In this document: positions 10,213 through 19,686 of the stretch, piece after piece | Position numbering within the stretch: position 1 is the stretch's first letter | Layout: every line of letters begins with the position of its first letter | Source of the DNA: Polaribacter tangerinus | Lineage (GTDB): Bacteria; Bacteroidota; Bacteroidia; Flavobacteriales; Flavobacteriaceae | Length of the DNA stretch: 64,000 nucleotides | Reading direction: 5' to 3' | NCBI RefSeq assembly: GCF_038024095.1 | Contig: NZ_CP150668.1 | Location: forward strand, 2,356,001-2,420,000 | Notes under the pieces: model-generated | What the model was told of the DNA's origin: nothing | Database searches by the model: none | Seen by the model: only the letters and a program-made list of their open reading frames with translations | Made by a program: the position numbers and the translations under genes

Positions 10213-10635
10213 GTGATGGGAGGAATCTCTAAAGGAAGTGTTAAGACAAATAAAAGTGGATTTGTAGAGTTTTACGGACATACTTCACTTGAAAATAATG
10301 GTGGTTTTTCTTCAGTTCGCCTCACAGATTTAAGTATAATGGTAGAAAATTATAACTTTTTAGTTGTAAAACTTAAAGGAACCCCAAGTACTTATCAGCT
10401 TCGTATAAAAGAAGATAAAACAACTAATTACTCCTATATTTCTTTATTTACAACCAACGGAAGTTGGCAAACCATACAAATACCTATTTTTAAAATGTAC
10501 CCAGTTTACAGAGGTAAGAGGTTAAAAATGACAAATTTTAATGGACTAAAAATTGAAGAAATTGCTTTTTTAATTGGAAATAAAAAAGAAGAAGATTTTA
10601 AATTAGAAATCGATAGTATTTGTTTGAGTAACTAA
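10213..10635 (+). CDS. CIA30 family protein, 5' end apparently frameshifted
   Basis: The protein resembles the CIA30 (complex I intermediate-associated protein 30) family, whose bacterial members are of unknown role. Visible here are VMGGISKG, a run of beta strands with NNGGFSSVR, and a C-terminal EIDSICL. The frame used starts at GTG 10213, but conserved codons (WKIVDDT) continue upstream to 10186, where a TAA blocks the frame. An ATG at 10136 opens another frame (MNNNIRIIYKSTLKASNF) that would join this one if the T tract at 10186-10190 had one more T. Either the gene is broken, or the base call in the tract is wrong, or a shorter protein is made. Confidence 0.7.
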   Translation: MMGGISKGSVKTNKSGFVEFYGHTSLENNGGFSSVRLTDLSIMVENYNFLVVKLKGTPSTYQLRIKEDKTTNYSYISLFTTNGSWQTIQIPIFKMYPVYRGKRLKMTNFNGLKIEEIAFLIGNKKEEDFKLEIDSICLSN

Positions 10636-10694
10636 AATTTAATTTTTTTAGTACCGTTTTTTTGTATCTTTCCCCCAAAGTAAAATAACTAACA

Positions 10695-12176
10695 ATGAAA
10701 GAAAATATTGATAAAAATAATGTAACACCCATAGATGAGGCTGCAAAGAAGAATATGCAGGAAGATGCTAAAGGCCTTTTTGAAAATCTAAAGATTTTTT
10801 TAATTGAACTTTTCGATTTTAGAGACGATACCGACCATGAAGCTACTATCGAAGCCATAAAGGCAGATATTCCTTTTAAAGGAGCAACTGCTTGGATTCT
10901 TATCTTTGCTGTTTTTGTAGCATCTATAGGTTTAAATGCAAATAGTACTGCTGTAGTAATTGGAGCCATGTTAATTTCTCCATTAATGGGACCAATTTTG
11001 GGAATAGGTATGTCTTTTGCTCTAAACGATTTTGTAACATTTAAAAAATCTCTTACAAATTTAGGAACTATGATAGTACTGAGTTTGTTTGCGTCTTTTT
11101 TATTCTTTTACTTCTTTCCTGTAAGTGAAGACAAAGCAGAACTTTCGGAGTTACTTGGTAGGGTAAGACCAGATATTAGAGATGTTTTAATTGCATTTTT
11201 TGGTGGTTTGGCATTAATGGTTGCAAGAACTAAGAAAGGTACAATTGCCTCGGTAATTTTTGGTGTGGCAATTGCCACTGCTTTAATGCCACCTCTATGT
11301 ACAGCTGGGTATAGTCTGGCAAACGGAAACTTTAAATTCTTTTGGGGAGCAATGTACTTGTTTACCATCAATACTATTTTTATTGCATTAGCAACATTTT
11401 TAGTATTAAAGTTACTTCGTTTTCCAATGCATAAATATGCAAATGCTGCCAGAAGAAAAAGGTATTCTACTATTGCAACCATTGTTGGTTTTGCAGTTAT
11501 GATACCTGCAATTATTACGTTTGTAGGAGTTTTACAAGAAAATCAAGTTAAAAATCAAGTTAACAATTTTATCAATAATGAGATTAAAACAATAAAAAAC
11601 TTTCAGCTCATAGACGACTCTTACAGTTTTACTGATAAAGTAATTAATTTGAACTTTTTTAATGAGGTAACAGATGGTGAGGAAAATATTCTTAAAAATC
11701 AGTTAAGAAATAATGCGAATTATGATAAAATTAAAGACTTTCAAATAAATATTAAAGGAAGTGATACCAAAAGTTTTGCTTTAATAACCACTGCATATAA
11801 AGAAAAAAGAGAAGAACTTCAAGAGAGTAAAAACATTATTGCTGGTTTACAAAAGCAGATTGCCGAGTTAGAAGAAACAATTTCTACATTAAACAATAGA
11901 ATTGAGCAAGATGCATTAGATAAAAATCAAAAGGTCATAGCTTTTAGTAGAATTGCTAAAGATGCTAAAATTAGATATATAGATATCGAGGCGATTGGTT
12001 TTGCAAATGTTTTGTCTTCTAAAGATTTTATAAAAATTGATACAGTACCTGTGGCAACAATAAAATGGAATAGAAGGCTTTCAGATAGTATCGTATCTTT
12101 TAGAGAAAAGGAATTAAGAACTTGGCTTCAAAAAGAAATGTTGTTAGACACACTTTTTATTAAACGTGAAAAATAA
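10695..12176 (+). CDS. DUF389 family membrane protein
   Basis: A 493-residue protein of the DUF389 (TIGR00341-like) family, whose function is not established. Residues about 50-285 contain six or seven hydrophobic helices, including the conserved STAVVIGAMLISPLMGPI segment (about 78-95) and a second conserved segment, GVAIATALMPPLCTAGY. The C-terminal 200 residues are soluble, with a predicted coiled-coil (about 370-420, ELQESKNIIAGLQKQIAELEE) and a final alpha-beta portion. It is monocistronic with a strong terminator. Confidence 0.92.
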   Translation: MKENIDKNNVTPIDEAAKKNMQEDAKGLFENLKIFLIELFDFRDDTDHEATIEAIKADIPFKGATAWILIFAVFVASIGLNANSTAVVIGAMLISPLMGPILGIGMSFALNDFVTFKKSLTNLGTMIVLSLFASFLFFYFFPVSEDKAELSELLGRVRPDIRDVLIAFFGGLALMVARTKKGTIASVIFGVAIATALMPPLCTAGYSLANGNFKFFWGAMYLFTINTIFIALATFLVLKLLRFPMHKYANAARRKRYSTIATIVGFAVMIPAIITFVGVLQENQVKNQVNNFINNEIKTIKNFQLIDDSYSFTDKVINLNFFNEVTDGEENILKNQLRNNANYDKIKDFQINIKGSDTKSFALITTAYKEKREELQESKNIIAGLQKQIAELEETISTLNNRIEQDALDKNQKVIAFSRIAKDAKIRYIDIEAIGFANVLSSKDFIKIDTVPVATIKWNRRLSDSIVSFREKELRTWLQKEMLLDTLFIKREK

Positions 12177-12200
12177 AAAATGCATCATCATTTATATGAA

Positions 12201-12230
12201 AAAAAGCTCCTTAGTGGAGCTTTTTTTTTG
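12201..12230. terminator. Terminator between convergent DUF389 and SprT-like genes
   Basis: AAAAGCTCC / GGAGCTTTT with a five-base loop, T run on the right and A run on the left, so it can serve both strands. Confidence 0.85.
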
Positions 12231-12245
12231 CAACAATTTATTTTA

Positions 12246-12830
12246 TTATTGATGAGGTATTACCTCTACATTCTGATTAAATAAATATACTTTTTTAGAC
12301 GACAATTCTAAGCACTCAAATCGAGTTCTTCTTTTATTACCTCTTTTGTAAAGTGTGTTTTTAAAAATAAATAAGCCTCCTAACGGAATGTTAAAAATAA
12401 AGGCTTTGCCGCTTTCGGCAGCATTTCCTTTTAGAGCCAATGCCAATTTAGCATCAGAGTCTGTGCTTGCTTTAGGGTTTTTTAAGTAGTTTGCTAAATA
12501 AGGCAATATAGCATTTGGGTAAATATCAGGATTTAGAAAAGGAAGCATTAAATGCTGAAAAACAGCTTTCCATTCTTTACCATGTGGCTGTACTTTTCCG
12601 AATTTTTGGTGTGTTACATGATGAGCAATTTCATGAACGAGAGTAAGTAAAAACTGAAATTTATTAAGATTATTATTTACCGTAATCTGAAAACGACCAT
12701 CTGGTAGACTTCTAAAATCGCCATGTTTTGTTTGTCGTTGGTTAACAATTTTTAATGTAAAATTATGTTGCTGAATTAAAAACTCAACATACGGAATAGC
12801 CTTTTTTGGTACAAAATCTTGGTAGCTCAA
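12246..12830 (-). CDS. SprT-like zinc metalloprotein
   Basis: A 194-residue protein with the SprT-like fold. The motif VHEIAHHV gives the zinc ligands H66 and H70 and catalytic E67, and QPHGKEWKAVF supplies the third ligand, H83. SprT-like proteins are related to Spartan proteases, but bacterial members are poorly characterised. The C-terminal third is rich in basic residues (RGNKRRTRFECLEL). It lies 23 bases downstream of an SDR gene on the same strand and is probably co-transcribed with it. Confidence 0.88.
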   Translation of the reverse strand: MSYQDFVPKKAIPYVEFLIQQHNFTLKIVNQRQTKHGDFRSLPDGRFQITVNNNLNKFQFLLTLVHEIAHHVTHQKFGKVQPHGKEWKAVFQHLMLPFLNPDIYPNAILPYLANYLKNPKASTDSDAKLALALKGNAAESGKAFIFNIPLGGLFIFKNTLYKRGNKRRTRFECLELSSKKVYLFNQNVEVIPHQ

Positions 12831-12853
12831 AGCGTATTTACTTTAAAAATTAT

Positions 12854-13534
12854 TTATGGAGTAGAACTAGAAACTTGCAATACTTTACCATTATAAAATT
12901 TATTTCCTGTAAGTGAAAAATTATAAATGTAGTCTGCCATTTCTATTGCAGTAAGTGGCGCAATATACCCAGGAAAAGCCTCTTCTAACATTTCTGTTTG
13001 AACAGCCCCTAATGCTAGTACATTAAAAGCAATTTGTTGTTCTTTGTATTCTTCTGCCAATAACTCCGACAAAGTTATAACAGCTCCTTTTGCAGATGAG
13101 TAAGCAGCAAGACCAGGAAATTTCATGCTTCCTTGTATGCCTCCCATAGAGCTTATTGTAACTACATGACTTCCTTTTTGAAGAAACGGAATTAGTTTTT
13201 TAGTAATTTCTGCCACCGCAAAAACATTTACTTTATAAACGTCTAAGAAATCTGAAGATGATATTTCTGTAAAAGGTTTATTTACCAGTTTACCTGCATT
13301 GTTTACTAATATGTCTACTTTTGTCCAGTTATTTTCTATAAATGTACTTATTTTTTTTAAATCAGTATCGTTAGAAATATCAATAGGTAAAGCAGTAATA
13401 TTTTGATGATTAATTTTATCAAGTGGTTCCGTATTTCTTGAAATAGCCAAAACATTGCAATTATTATTTGCAAATAGTTGTGCCAATTCAAAGCCTATTC
13501 CTCTACTAGTTCCTGTAATTACAACGTTTTTCAT
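12854..13534 (-). CDS. Short-chain dehydrogenase/reductase
   Basis: A 226-residue classical SDR oxidoreductase of unknown substrate. The cofactor-binding motif is TGTSRGIG (7-14), the structural motif is NNAG (78-81), and the catalytic residues are Ser near 129, Y145 and K149 (YSSAK). The spacing matches the classical subfamily. The residue after the second beta strand is Arg (SRNTE), which favours NADP(H), although this is inference. It is the first gene of a two-gene unit with the SprT-like gene. Confidence 0.93.
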   Translation of the reverse strand: MKNVVITGTSRGIGFELAQLFANNNCNVLAISRNTEPLDKINHQNITALPIDISNDTDLKKISTFIENNWTKVDILVNNAGKLVNKPFTEISSSDFLDVYKVNVFAVAEITKKLIPFLQKGSHVVTISSMGGIQGSMKFPGLAAYSSAKGAVITLSELLAEEYKEQQIAFNVLALGAVQTEMLEEAFPGYIAPLTAIEMADYIYNFSLTGNKFYNGKVLQVSSSTP

Positions 13535-13687
13535 TAAAATAGTTTTAAAGCACCAAATTAAGTATTTTTTTATAGATTAAATCCTTAATTTAGCAGAAAA
13601 TAGTAAGTGTTATTCTTTAATATTATTGCAAAAAATAAAATTAATAGAAGAACATCATTTGATAGTAAAGATTAAAAAAATGATTTA

Positions 13688-13882
13688 ATGAGAAACAAGA
13701 ATATCAATTTGTTTATTGTGATATTTTCGGTACTTACAATATTTATGAGTTTTACAGAAAGCAAATCAACTCAAAATTTATTTGGCTATGAGGTTAATGC
13801 CTGGTTAGTGAGAGGATTGTGGCTTTTAATAGGTTTGATATCTTACAAAAGGTATAAAGATAAAAAAGCCGAAGAGGAGTAA
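13688..13882 (+). CDS. Small hypothetical membrane protein
   Basis: A 64-residue ORF with an ATG start and two hydrophobic segments (about 7-21 and 40-54) and a charged tail (RYKDKKAEEE). It has no recognisable domain. The composition is typical of a small inner-membrane protein. It lies alone between a divergent SDR gene and a convergent lipoprotein gene. I do not recognise the family. Confidence 0.65.
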   Translation: MRNKNINLFIVIFSVLTIFMSFTESKSTQNLFGYEVNAWLVRGLWLLIGLISYKRYKDKKAEEE

Positions 13883-13896
13883 TAAGTAGTAAATTT

Positions 13897-15402
13897 TTAA
13901 TTGAAATCAATGTGTTGGTAAGCACCAACATCTGGGTTAGAACTTCTGTCTACACCTAAAATATCTATGTTATAAATAGTAGATTTTGCTTTTTCGATGG
14001 CATTACTTTTCGAGCCAATAACAAAATCATTGAGTATTGAATTTCTAAAATCGGCAGTACCATTTTTAATGATTGCTTGGTAATGGTTGCTTTTTGTGAA
14101 GTCCATTTCAGGTATTTCGGTTATCTCAGTATCTGTAGGATTAAATTTAACTAAGCTATTACTAACATTAAAATTAAAGATTGCACCTTCAACTTTATCA
14201 AAAAGAAGTTCAAAACTATTATTTCCTTCAAAAATACAATTGGTAAAACTTGCTTCTTTTAAGTTTGTAGCAGTTACAATTGTTTGTCCGTTTTGTTCAC
14301 TAGTAAAAAAATTATTTACTAAAACTGCCGGTAAAGGTCTTATGCCATTATTCCAGAAGTTAGCAAACGTACAATGTGTAAAATTGTATGTACCACCAAT
14401 GGTTGCTGCTAAAGATGCCTGACCTGCGGAACCAATTACTAAATTATAACCTTCTATATTAGTTTGTCTGGCTAAAATGCCGAAGTTTGCGTGGTTATAA
14501 ATTTCGGTATTCGCTATTTTTAAAGTAGGGGAGGTAGCATGTCCTATACTGTCTATTAGAATTCCAATAATTCCATTTTTAATTTTTGCATGGTTTATTT
14601 CATTTTCTAAACTTCCGGCTCGCATCCAAATAGTTCCCCATTGCCCTGTAATGTTACTAAAACTGTTTTCTAATCTATCACCCTCAAAAATCACTTTTTC
14701 AGCGAGGGTTCCGTTTACCTTTAAAGACGCTTTTTTATCTACAATTAATCCAGAACTGTCATGAAAATAAATTTTTGCGCCTGCTTCTATAGTTAAGGTT
14801 TTGTTTTCTGGTACAGCTGCATAACCATATATAACGGTAGGTTTTACCTTGGTAAATGTAAGTTCATCATCTTTTAGAAAGCGTCCTTTTATTGAGGTTG
14901 GTTTACCATCCAACGACAAGCTGTCAATTTTCATTGAGATAGCATTTCTTCCAGGAAAAATAAAATTTGCATCTTCTATTAAAGTAACCAAATTTACACT
15001 TTGCTGCAGAATTCCAGTATCAAACAAAATTTTGTCTGTATATAAAGGACTTGCTTGATTTGTAATATCTACAGTAGTTTCAACAAAAATAAAAATGCTA
15101 TCTTTAGCTAAAATATCTATGCTTTCAAAAGATTTTCCCGGAATCCCATCTACATTAAGACGGTAATTAGAGTTTGAGCCTTTTTCTAAAGATATTTTAG
15201 GTATTGTAATTGCTCTATTATTTTTATTATACACCCTTAAATTATAGGTAGCAGAGCTAATATTTGTAAATATGGTATCTAAAAAAACGGTGTCTTTAGA
15301 GAATTCTAGTTTACCACTACTTAGCACTGTAGAAAAATCTTTTCTGCAAGAAGCTGCAGCAATAAGTACAACACAACTTAATACATAAACTAGGTTTTTC
15401 AT
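13897..15402 (-). CDS. Lipoprotein with right-handed beta-helix repeats
   Basis: A surface lipoprotein of 501 residues from the preferred start at 15402 (MKNLVYVLSCVVLIAAASC), which gives a clean signal with the lipidated Cys at residue 19. The ORF extends 15 codons further upstream, but that extension would spoil the signal. The N-terminal 150 residues are beta-rich. The middle and C-terminal part show short repeating strands (NHAKIKNGIIGILID, LKIANTEIYNHANFGI, TFANFWNNGIRP) typical of parallel beta-helix proteins. It closes with a DVGAYQH motif seen in such secreted proteins. It is probably in one transcript with the glutaminyl cyclase gene upstream. The ligand is unknown. Confidence 0.85.
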   Translation of the reverse strand: MKNLVYVLSCVVLIAAASCRKDFSTVLSSGKLEFSKDTVFLDTIFTNISSATYNLRVYNKNNRAITIPKISLEKGSNSNYRLNVDGIPGKSFESIDILAKDSIFIFVETTVDITNQASPLYTDKILFDTGILQQSVNLVTLIEDANFIFPGRNAISMKIDSLSLDGKPTSIKGRFLKDDELTFTKVKPTVIYGYAAVPENKTLTIEAGAKIYFHDSSGLIVDKKASLKVNGTLAEKVIFEGDRLENSFSNITGQWGTIWMRAGSLENEINHAKIKNGIIGILIDSIGHATSPTLKIANTEIYNHANFGILARQTNIEGYNLVIGSAGQASLAATIGGTYNFTHCTFANFWNNGIRPLPAVLVNNFFTSEQNGQTIVTATNLKEASFTNCIFEGNNSFELLFDKVEGAIFNFNVSNSLVKFNPTDTEITEIPEMDFTKSNHYQAIIKNGTADFRNSILNDFVIGSKSNAIEKAKSTIYNIDILGVDRSSNPDVGAYQHIDFN

Positions 15403-15455
15403 TATTGGGCTTTTCTTTTTTGTAAAGTTATTGTTACAACTAAACATTTATAAAA

Positions 15456-16496
15456 TTATTGTGCTATTAGTTCTATTTCGAAAAGTTTCCCCCATTTTTT
15501 ACCTGTAACAAACATTCTATTATTTTCTTTGTCAAAAGCGATACCGTTTAGCACTTCATCTTGTTCTACTAAATCTTGAGTCTTTCTCATCTCTTTCTCT
15601 AAACCTCTTAAATCTACAAGTCCTTCAGCCATTCCGGTTTTTAAATCGATAATAACTAACGTATTTTTTTGGTATTTATTTGCGTATAATTTTCCATTTA
15701 TAACCTCTAACTCATTTAAATTGTCAACTGCTCTGTCATAAGTATATGCCTGAATATAATTGAGTTCTTCTTGAGTTTCTTTGTCTAAAAACCAAATTTT
15801 ATTTGTTCCATCAGATTTAATGAGTGCATTTTCATTTTGAGTTAATCCCCAACCTTCCTTACTTTTTTTGTATCGAAATTCTTTAATGAGTTTAAATGTA
15901 TTTAAATCGTACACAAAACCTTTTTCTGCTTCCCAAGTTAACCAAATAATTTTGTCGTTAACAATGGTCATTCCTTCTCCGAAATACTTTTTATCTAGTG
16001 CAATTTCTTGTATAACCTCTCCTGTTTTTAAGGCTACTTTTCGAAGTCTAGACTCGCCTCTACGACCGGTAGTTTCATATAGAAAACCTTTATAATATTC
16101 CAGTCCTTGTGTATATGAGCTGGTATCATGCGGATAAGTATTTATAATTTTATATGAATAAATTGTTGGTTTTTTGTTTGCAAATACCTCTATAAAACCA
16201 TTTTTCTTCTTGGTTTTTCCATCAAAAAAAACGACTGCATTAATTGCGTGTTTTCCAACACCTAATATTTTGGTATCAATTTTTGCACTGTTGTTGTTAG
16301 AGGCAATTTCTTTACCATTTACATAAAATATAATTTTTTCAAATTTCTTTTTATTTTTTTCAAACAACTTTACGGTAATAACATCATTTAATACCACTTT
16401 TTTGGGTATTTCTAAAGAAAAAATATAAGGGTCGTTACAAGAAATTATAGCCGACAAACTTGTAAATAATACAATTATGAGTGCTTTTATTTTCAT
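15456..16496 (-). CDS. Glutaminyl-peptide cyclotransferase lipoprotein
   Basis: A 346-residue exported protein of the plant/bacterial-type glutamine cyclotransferase family (five-bladed beta-propeller), which converts N-terminal Gln to pyroglutamate. The N-terminus MKIKALIIVLFTSLSAIISC is a lipoprotein signal. A short Ig-like stretch (about 25-95) precedes the catalytic propeller. Family marks are YPHDTSSYTQGLEY, ETTGRRGESRLR, GEGMTIVNDKIIWLTWE and NELEVINGKLYAN. It lies just upstream of the beta-helix lipoprotein gene on the same strand. Confidence 0.92.
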   Translation of the reverse strand: MKIKALIIVLFTSLSAIISCNDPYIFSLEIPKKVVLNDVITVKLFEKNKKKFEKIIFYVNGKEIASNNNSAKIDTKILGVGKHAINAVVFFDGKTKKKNGFIEVFANKKPTIYSYKIINTYPHDTSSYTQGLEYYKGFLYETTGRRGESRLRKVALKTGEVIQEIALDKKYFGEGMTIVNDKIIWLTWEAEKGFVYDLNTFKLIKEFRYKKSKEGWGLTQNENALIKSDGTNKIWFLDKETQEELNYIQAYTYDRAVDNLNELEVINGKLYANKYQKNTLVIIDLKTGMAEGLVDLRGLEKEMRKTQDLVEQDEVLNGIAFDKENNRMFVTGKKWGKLFEIELIAQ

Positions 16497-16627
16497 TATA
16501 TTAATAGTTTCTGAGATTTAATTTTGTAAATATTCAAAAAAAGTACCTTTGTATGCAACTTTTAAGCCTTAAAAGATAGCTAATTTTAAATGCATTACCT
16601 TTTAATTAAATAAAAACAATTTATTTA

Positions 16628-16657
16628 TTTGTTAATTAAAAAATATGGTTAAATTTG
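16628..16657 (+). promoter_or_regulatory. Promoter of rpmE2
   Basis: TTTG (16628-16631), 18 bases, then TAAATTTG (16650-16657), a perfect match in both boxes. It leaves an untranslated leader of about 95 bases before the L31 start, long enough for regulation, although no known element is recognisable. Confidence 0.8.
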
Positions 16658-16757
16658 CAAACTCAAAATAGTAAAGAACAACTATTTAGAAATTTGAGAA
16701 AAGACTTACCAACTTTTCTTTATCAAACATAACATTAAAGTATAAAACATTATAACA

Positions 16758-17012
16758 ATGAAAAAAGGAATTCATCCAGAAAATTACAGAATGGTAGCGT
16801 TTAAAGACATGTCTAACGAAGACGTATTTTTAACGCGTTCTACCGTAGACACTAAAGAAACTTTAGAAGTAGATGGTGTTGAGTATCCTTTAGTAAAATT
16901 AGAGATTTCTAGAACATCTCACCCATTTTACACTGGTAAATCTAAACTTATTGATGCTGCAGGGCGTATTGACAAGTTCAAAAACAAATATGCAAAATTC
17001 AAAAAAGACTAA
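16758..17012 (+). CDS. rpmE2: 50S ribosomal protein L31, type B
   Basis: An 84-residue ribosomal protein of the large subunit. It begins [20 protein letters not shown] and ends with the L31 motif [28 protein letters not shown]. The CxxC zinc-binding pairs of the A type are absent, so it is the zinc-independent B form. It has its own promoter and terminator. Confidence 0.97.
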   Translation: MKKGIHPENYRMVAFKDMSNEDVFLTRSTVDTKETLEVDGVEYPLVKLEISRTSHPFYTGKSKLIDAAGRIDKFKNKYAKFKKD

Positions 17013-17036
17013 CTTTTTAAGAATTTTAATCATACT

Positions 17037-17069
17037 TAAAACTCCAACTTTTTGTTGGAGTTTTTTTTT
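17037..17069 (+). terminator. Terminator after rpmE2
   Basis: CTCCAAC (17042-17048) pairs with GTTGGAG (17054-17060), followed by nine T. Confidence 0.88.
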
Positions 17070-17096
17070 ATTCATTATTTTTATCATTTTATTTTA

Positions 17097-17231
17097 GCGT
17101 TCCCTTTTAGGTCGGGCTTTACATCACAATCTTTTTCTATTGTTAATAATTGTAGGTAATTATTATTGTCAATTTTTAGAGCAATTGTTACATACGTTAA
17201 GAAAAAGGATTTTCTTTCCAATCCCTAACGC
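17097..17231 (-). repeat. GCGTT-bounded intergenic repeat element, copy 1
   Basis: A 135-base element between rpmE2 and the next gene, bounded by GCGTT and AACGC. Read on the minus strand it begins GCGTTAGGGATTGGAA, has an ATCCTTTTT block, and ends with AAAGCCCGACC and AACGC. The same blocks in the same order occur in the copy at 33231. The middle is variable but self-complementary in part. It has no coding capacity and looks like a non-autonomous or REP-like dispersed element. Confidence 0.7.
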
Positions 17232-17281
17232 AACAATTTGCAAAGTATTTTACTTTTTTCAATTGAATAGATTATTTTTGT

Positions 17282-18805
17282 TTGCTTAAAAAACTTAAAA
17301 TTAGAAATACCATCCTAGCTATTTTATTATTAGCAACTATATTATTTGGTTTGTTGGTTTATTTTATACCGCAGTTAGGAACCATAATTTTACTATCTAT
17401 CTCCAGTATTCTTACCTTAGTTGCTATTTCAGATAGTTTACAAACAAGGCACTCCTTATTACGTTCATTTCCTTTGGTGGCAAGATTACGTTGGTTGTTT
17501 GAAGATGAGAGAGAAAAAATTCAACAATATTTTATCGAAGATAATTTAAACGGAACACCTATTAGCAGAGAAAAGAGAAGTATTGTTTATCAACGTTCAA
17601 AACTTCAAAAAGAAACCATTCCTTTCGGTACTCAGCATAATGTGTACAAAAAAGGTTATGAGTTTGTAAAACATTCTATGTTCCCAAAAGACCATCACAA
17701 AATTACAGGAGAAAGAATTATTGTTGGTTCAGATAAGTGCACTCAAAAATACAATTGCTCTATTGTAAATATTTCAGCAATGTCTTTTGGCTCTTTAAGT
17801 AAAAACGCCATTATTGCTCTAAATCAAGGAGCAAAAATGGGAAATTTTGCTCATAACACTGGCGAAGGCGGTATTTCTCCATATCACTTACATGGTGGCG
17901 ATTTAATTTTTCAAGTAGGAACTGGGTATTTTGGTGCAGGAAAATCTGTAAACGGAAAGCGAGTTTTCGACGCAGACATTTTTAGAGAAAACGCTAACAA
18001 ACCAGCAGTTAAAATGATAGAAATTAAGTTTTCTCAAGGTGCAAAGCCTGGTCATGGAGGTATTTTGCCAGCCAAAAAGAATACACCCGAAATTGCTCAA
18101 ATTAGGTCTGTAGAGGTTGGAACACAAGTAGACTCACCACCCGGACACTCGGCATTTTCTAATTACAAAGAAATGATTGATTTTATACAACAAGTAAGAG
18201 AGTTGGCTAATGGTAAGCCTGTGGGTATAAAATTGTGTGTTGGAAATAATAAGGAAATTGAAGAAATGATTGCTGCATTTGCTTCGGCAGATAATTATCC
18301 AGATTTTATTTCTGTAGACGGTGGTGAAGGAGGCACAGGATCTGCACCCTTAGAATTTACAAACTATATTGGTACTCCATTATTAGAGGGATTGGTGTTT
18401 GTAAACAAATTACTTATAAAGTATCATTTAAAACATCAAATTAAAATTATAGCAAGTGGAAAAGCCGTAGATGCTTTTGATATAGTACGTTACTTGGCGC
18501 TAGGTGCAGATGCTATTGGTATGGCACGTAGCTTTATGCTTAGTTTGGGTTGTATTCAAGCAAGAGAGTGCAATTTAGATACTTGTCCTGTTGGTGTTGC
18601 CACTCAAGATGAAGATTTGGTAAAAGCATTGGTGGTATCAAAGAAAAATGTACGTGTAAAAAATTACCATGATAAAACCTTGCAAGCGGTAAAAGAAATA
18701 ACAGCAGCAATGGGAGAAGACTCTATAGGAAATATTACTGCAGATAAAATATACCGTCGTAAAACGGCAGATAAGGTAGTAAGTTTACAAGAAGTTTATT
18801 ACTAA
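17282..18805 (+). CDS. FMN-binding glutamate-synthase-like protein
   Basis: A 507-residue protein related to the FMN/Fe-S domain of the large subunit of glutamate synthase but lacking the glutaminase and GXGXG domains. Two N-terminal hydrophobic helices (about 9-28 and 33-50) suggest membrane anchoring. FMN-binding and barrel motifs include NISAMSFGSLSKNAI, GEGGISPYHLHGGDL, KPGHGGILP and SVDGGEGGTGSAP. Cysteines in CIQARECNLDTCPVG (about 423, 429 and 434) match the 3Fe-4S cluster. The reaction is not established. No ATG is available: TTG at 17282 is the only plausible start, and it directly follows a TATTTTTG box (17273-17280). The next gene begins five bases after the stop. Confidence 0.88.
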   Translation: MLKKLKIRNTILAILLLATILFGLLVYFIPQLGTIILLSISSILTLVAISDSLQTRHSLLRSFPLVARLRWLFEDEREKIQQYFIEDNLNGTPISREKRSIVYQRSKLQKETIPFGTQHNVYKKGYEFVKHSMFPKDHHKITGERIIVGSDKCTQKYNCSIVNISAMSFGSLSKNAIIALNQGAKMGNFAHNTGEGGISPYHLHGGDLIFQVGTGYFGAGKSVNGKRVFDADIFRENANKPAVKMIEIKFSQGAKPGHGGILPAKKNTPEIAQIRSVEVGTQVDSPPGHSAFSNYKEMIDFIQQVRELANGKPVGIKLCVGNNKEIEEMIAAFASADNYPDFISVDGGEGGTGSAPLEFTNYIGTPLLEGLVFVNKLLIKYHLKHQIKIIASGKAVDAFDIVRYLALGADAIGMARSFMLSLGCIQARECNLDTCPVGVATQDEDLVKALVVSKKNVRVKNYHDKTLQAVKEITAAMGEDSIGNITADKIYRRKTADKVVSLQEVYY

Positions 18806-18810
18806 TTTTC

Positions 18811-19485
18811 ATGCCTAAAAGAAATGCAAAAATAAGGCAGAAAATACCTTGGCCCACCAAAGATGTGATGCAACAAATTTATGAGCAAAACTTATGGGGT
18901 AGCCACAATACTAAATTTTATTCAGGCGAAGGTTCTCACAAACCAGAAATAGTTACACCCTATTTAGAAAAGGTACAAGCATTTTTATCTTCTTTTACAA
19001 CGCCAATTAGCATTTTAGATTTGGGTTGTGGCGATTTTAACATCGGAAAACAGTTAGTAGAATTTAGTAAAAGCTATATAGCAATAGACATTGTACCAAG
19101 TTTAATTAAGTATAATAAGCAAAAATTTGTAGCCAATAATTTAACATTTCTTTGTATAGATATAGTTACAGAACCTTTACCAGATTCCGATTGCATTATT
19201 CTTAGACAAGTTTTACAGCATTTATCAAATGCTGAGGTGCATCAAATTCTTAAGAAGTTAACTCAATTTAAATACATAATTTTAACAGAGCACCTTACAA
19301 ATGAAAATTTTGAGCCCAACAAAGACATTATTTCTGGTCAGGGAATACGACTTAAAAAGAAAAGCGGTATAAATATTTTAGCACCTCCTTTTAATTTTAA
19401 AGTGAAAGAATATAAAGAATTACAACATACAAAATTGTTGAATGGTAAAGGGTGTATTGTTACATATTTATACCGTGTTTTTTAA
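18811..19485 (+). CDS. Class I SAM-dependent methyltransferase
   Basis: A 224-residue Rossmann-fold methyltransferase. Motif I is ILDLGCGDF (about 68-76), an acidic residue follows the second strand (YIAIDIVPS), and motif IV is CIILRQVLQHLSN. The substrate cannot be inferred. The five-base gap after the glutamate-synthase-like gene indicates co-transcription and perhaps translational coupling. Confidence 0.88.
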   Translation: MPKRNAKIRQKIPWPTKDVMQQIYEQNLWGSHNTKFYSGEGSHKPEIVTPYLEKVQAFLSSFTTPISILDLGCGDFNIGKQLVEFSKSYIAIDIVPSLIKYNKQKFVANNLTFLCIDIVTEPLPDSDCIILRQVLQHLSNAEVHQILKKLTQFKYIILTEHLTNENFEPNKDIISGQGIRLKKKSGINILAPPFNFKVKEYKELQHTKLLNGKGCIVTYLYRVF

Positions 19486-19632
19486 TTTCTGTAAATTGTA
19501 TTTTAGACACTAAGTAGCTATTTTTAAGATGTAAATACCTGTTAGTAAGGTAGTTGAATTTAACAGGTACTTTTAAAGGTAGGTTTGTTTTAGCAGTAAA
19601 CAATACACGTTTTTGTATCATTTCTTTTTCAT

Positions 19633-19664
19633 AAAAAAAAGCCGTTTCTATCAGAAACGGCTTT
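19633..19664 (-). terminator. Terminator after gcvP
   Basis: Read on the minus strand, AAAGCCGTTTCT / AGAAACGGCTTT with a short loop is followed by eight T (A run at 19633-19640 on the plus strand). Confidence 0.85.
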
Positions 19665-19686
19665 ACTATGTATTTGTAAAAGATGT

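Noticed and set aside
10598..10969. A 123-residue minus-strand ORF
   Set aside because: It lies antisense to the 5' part of the DUF389 gene, which has far stronger evidence.
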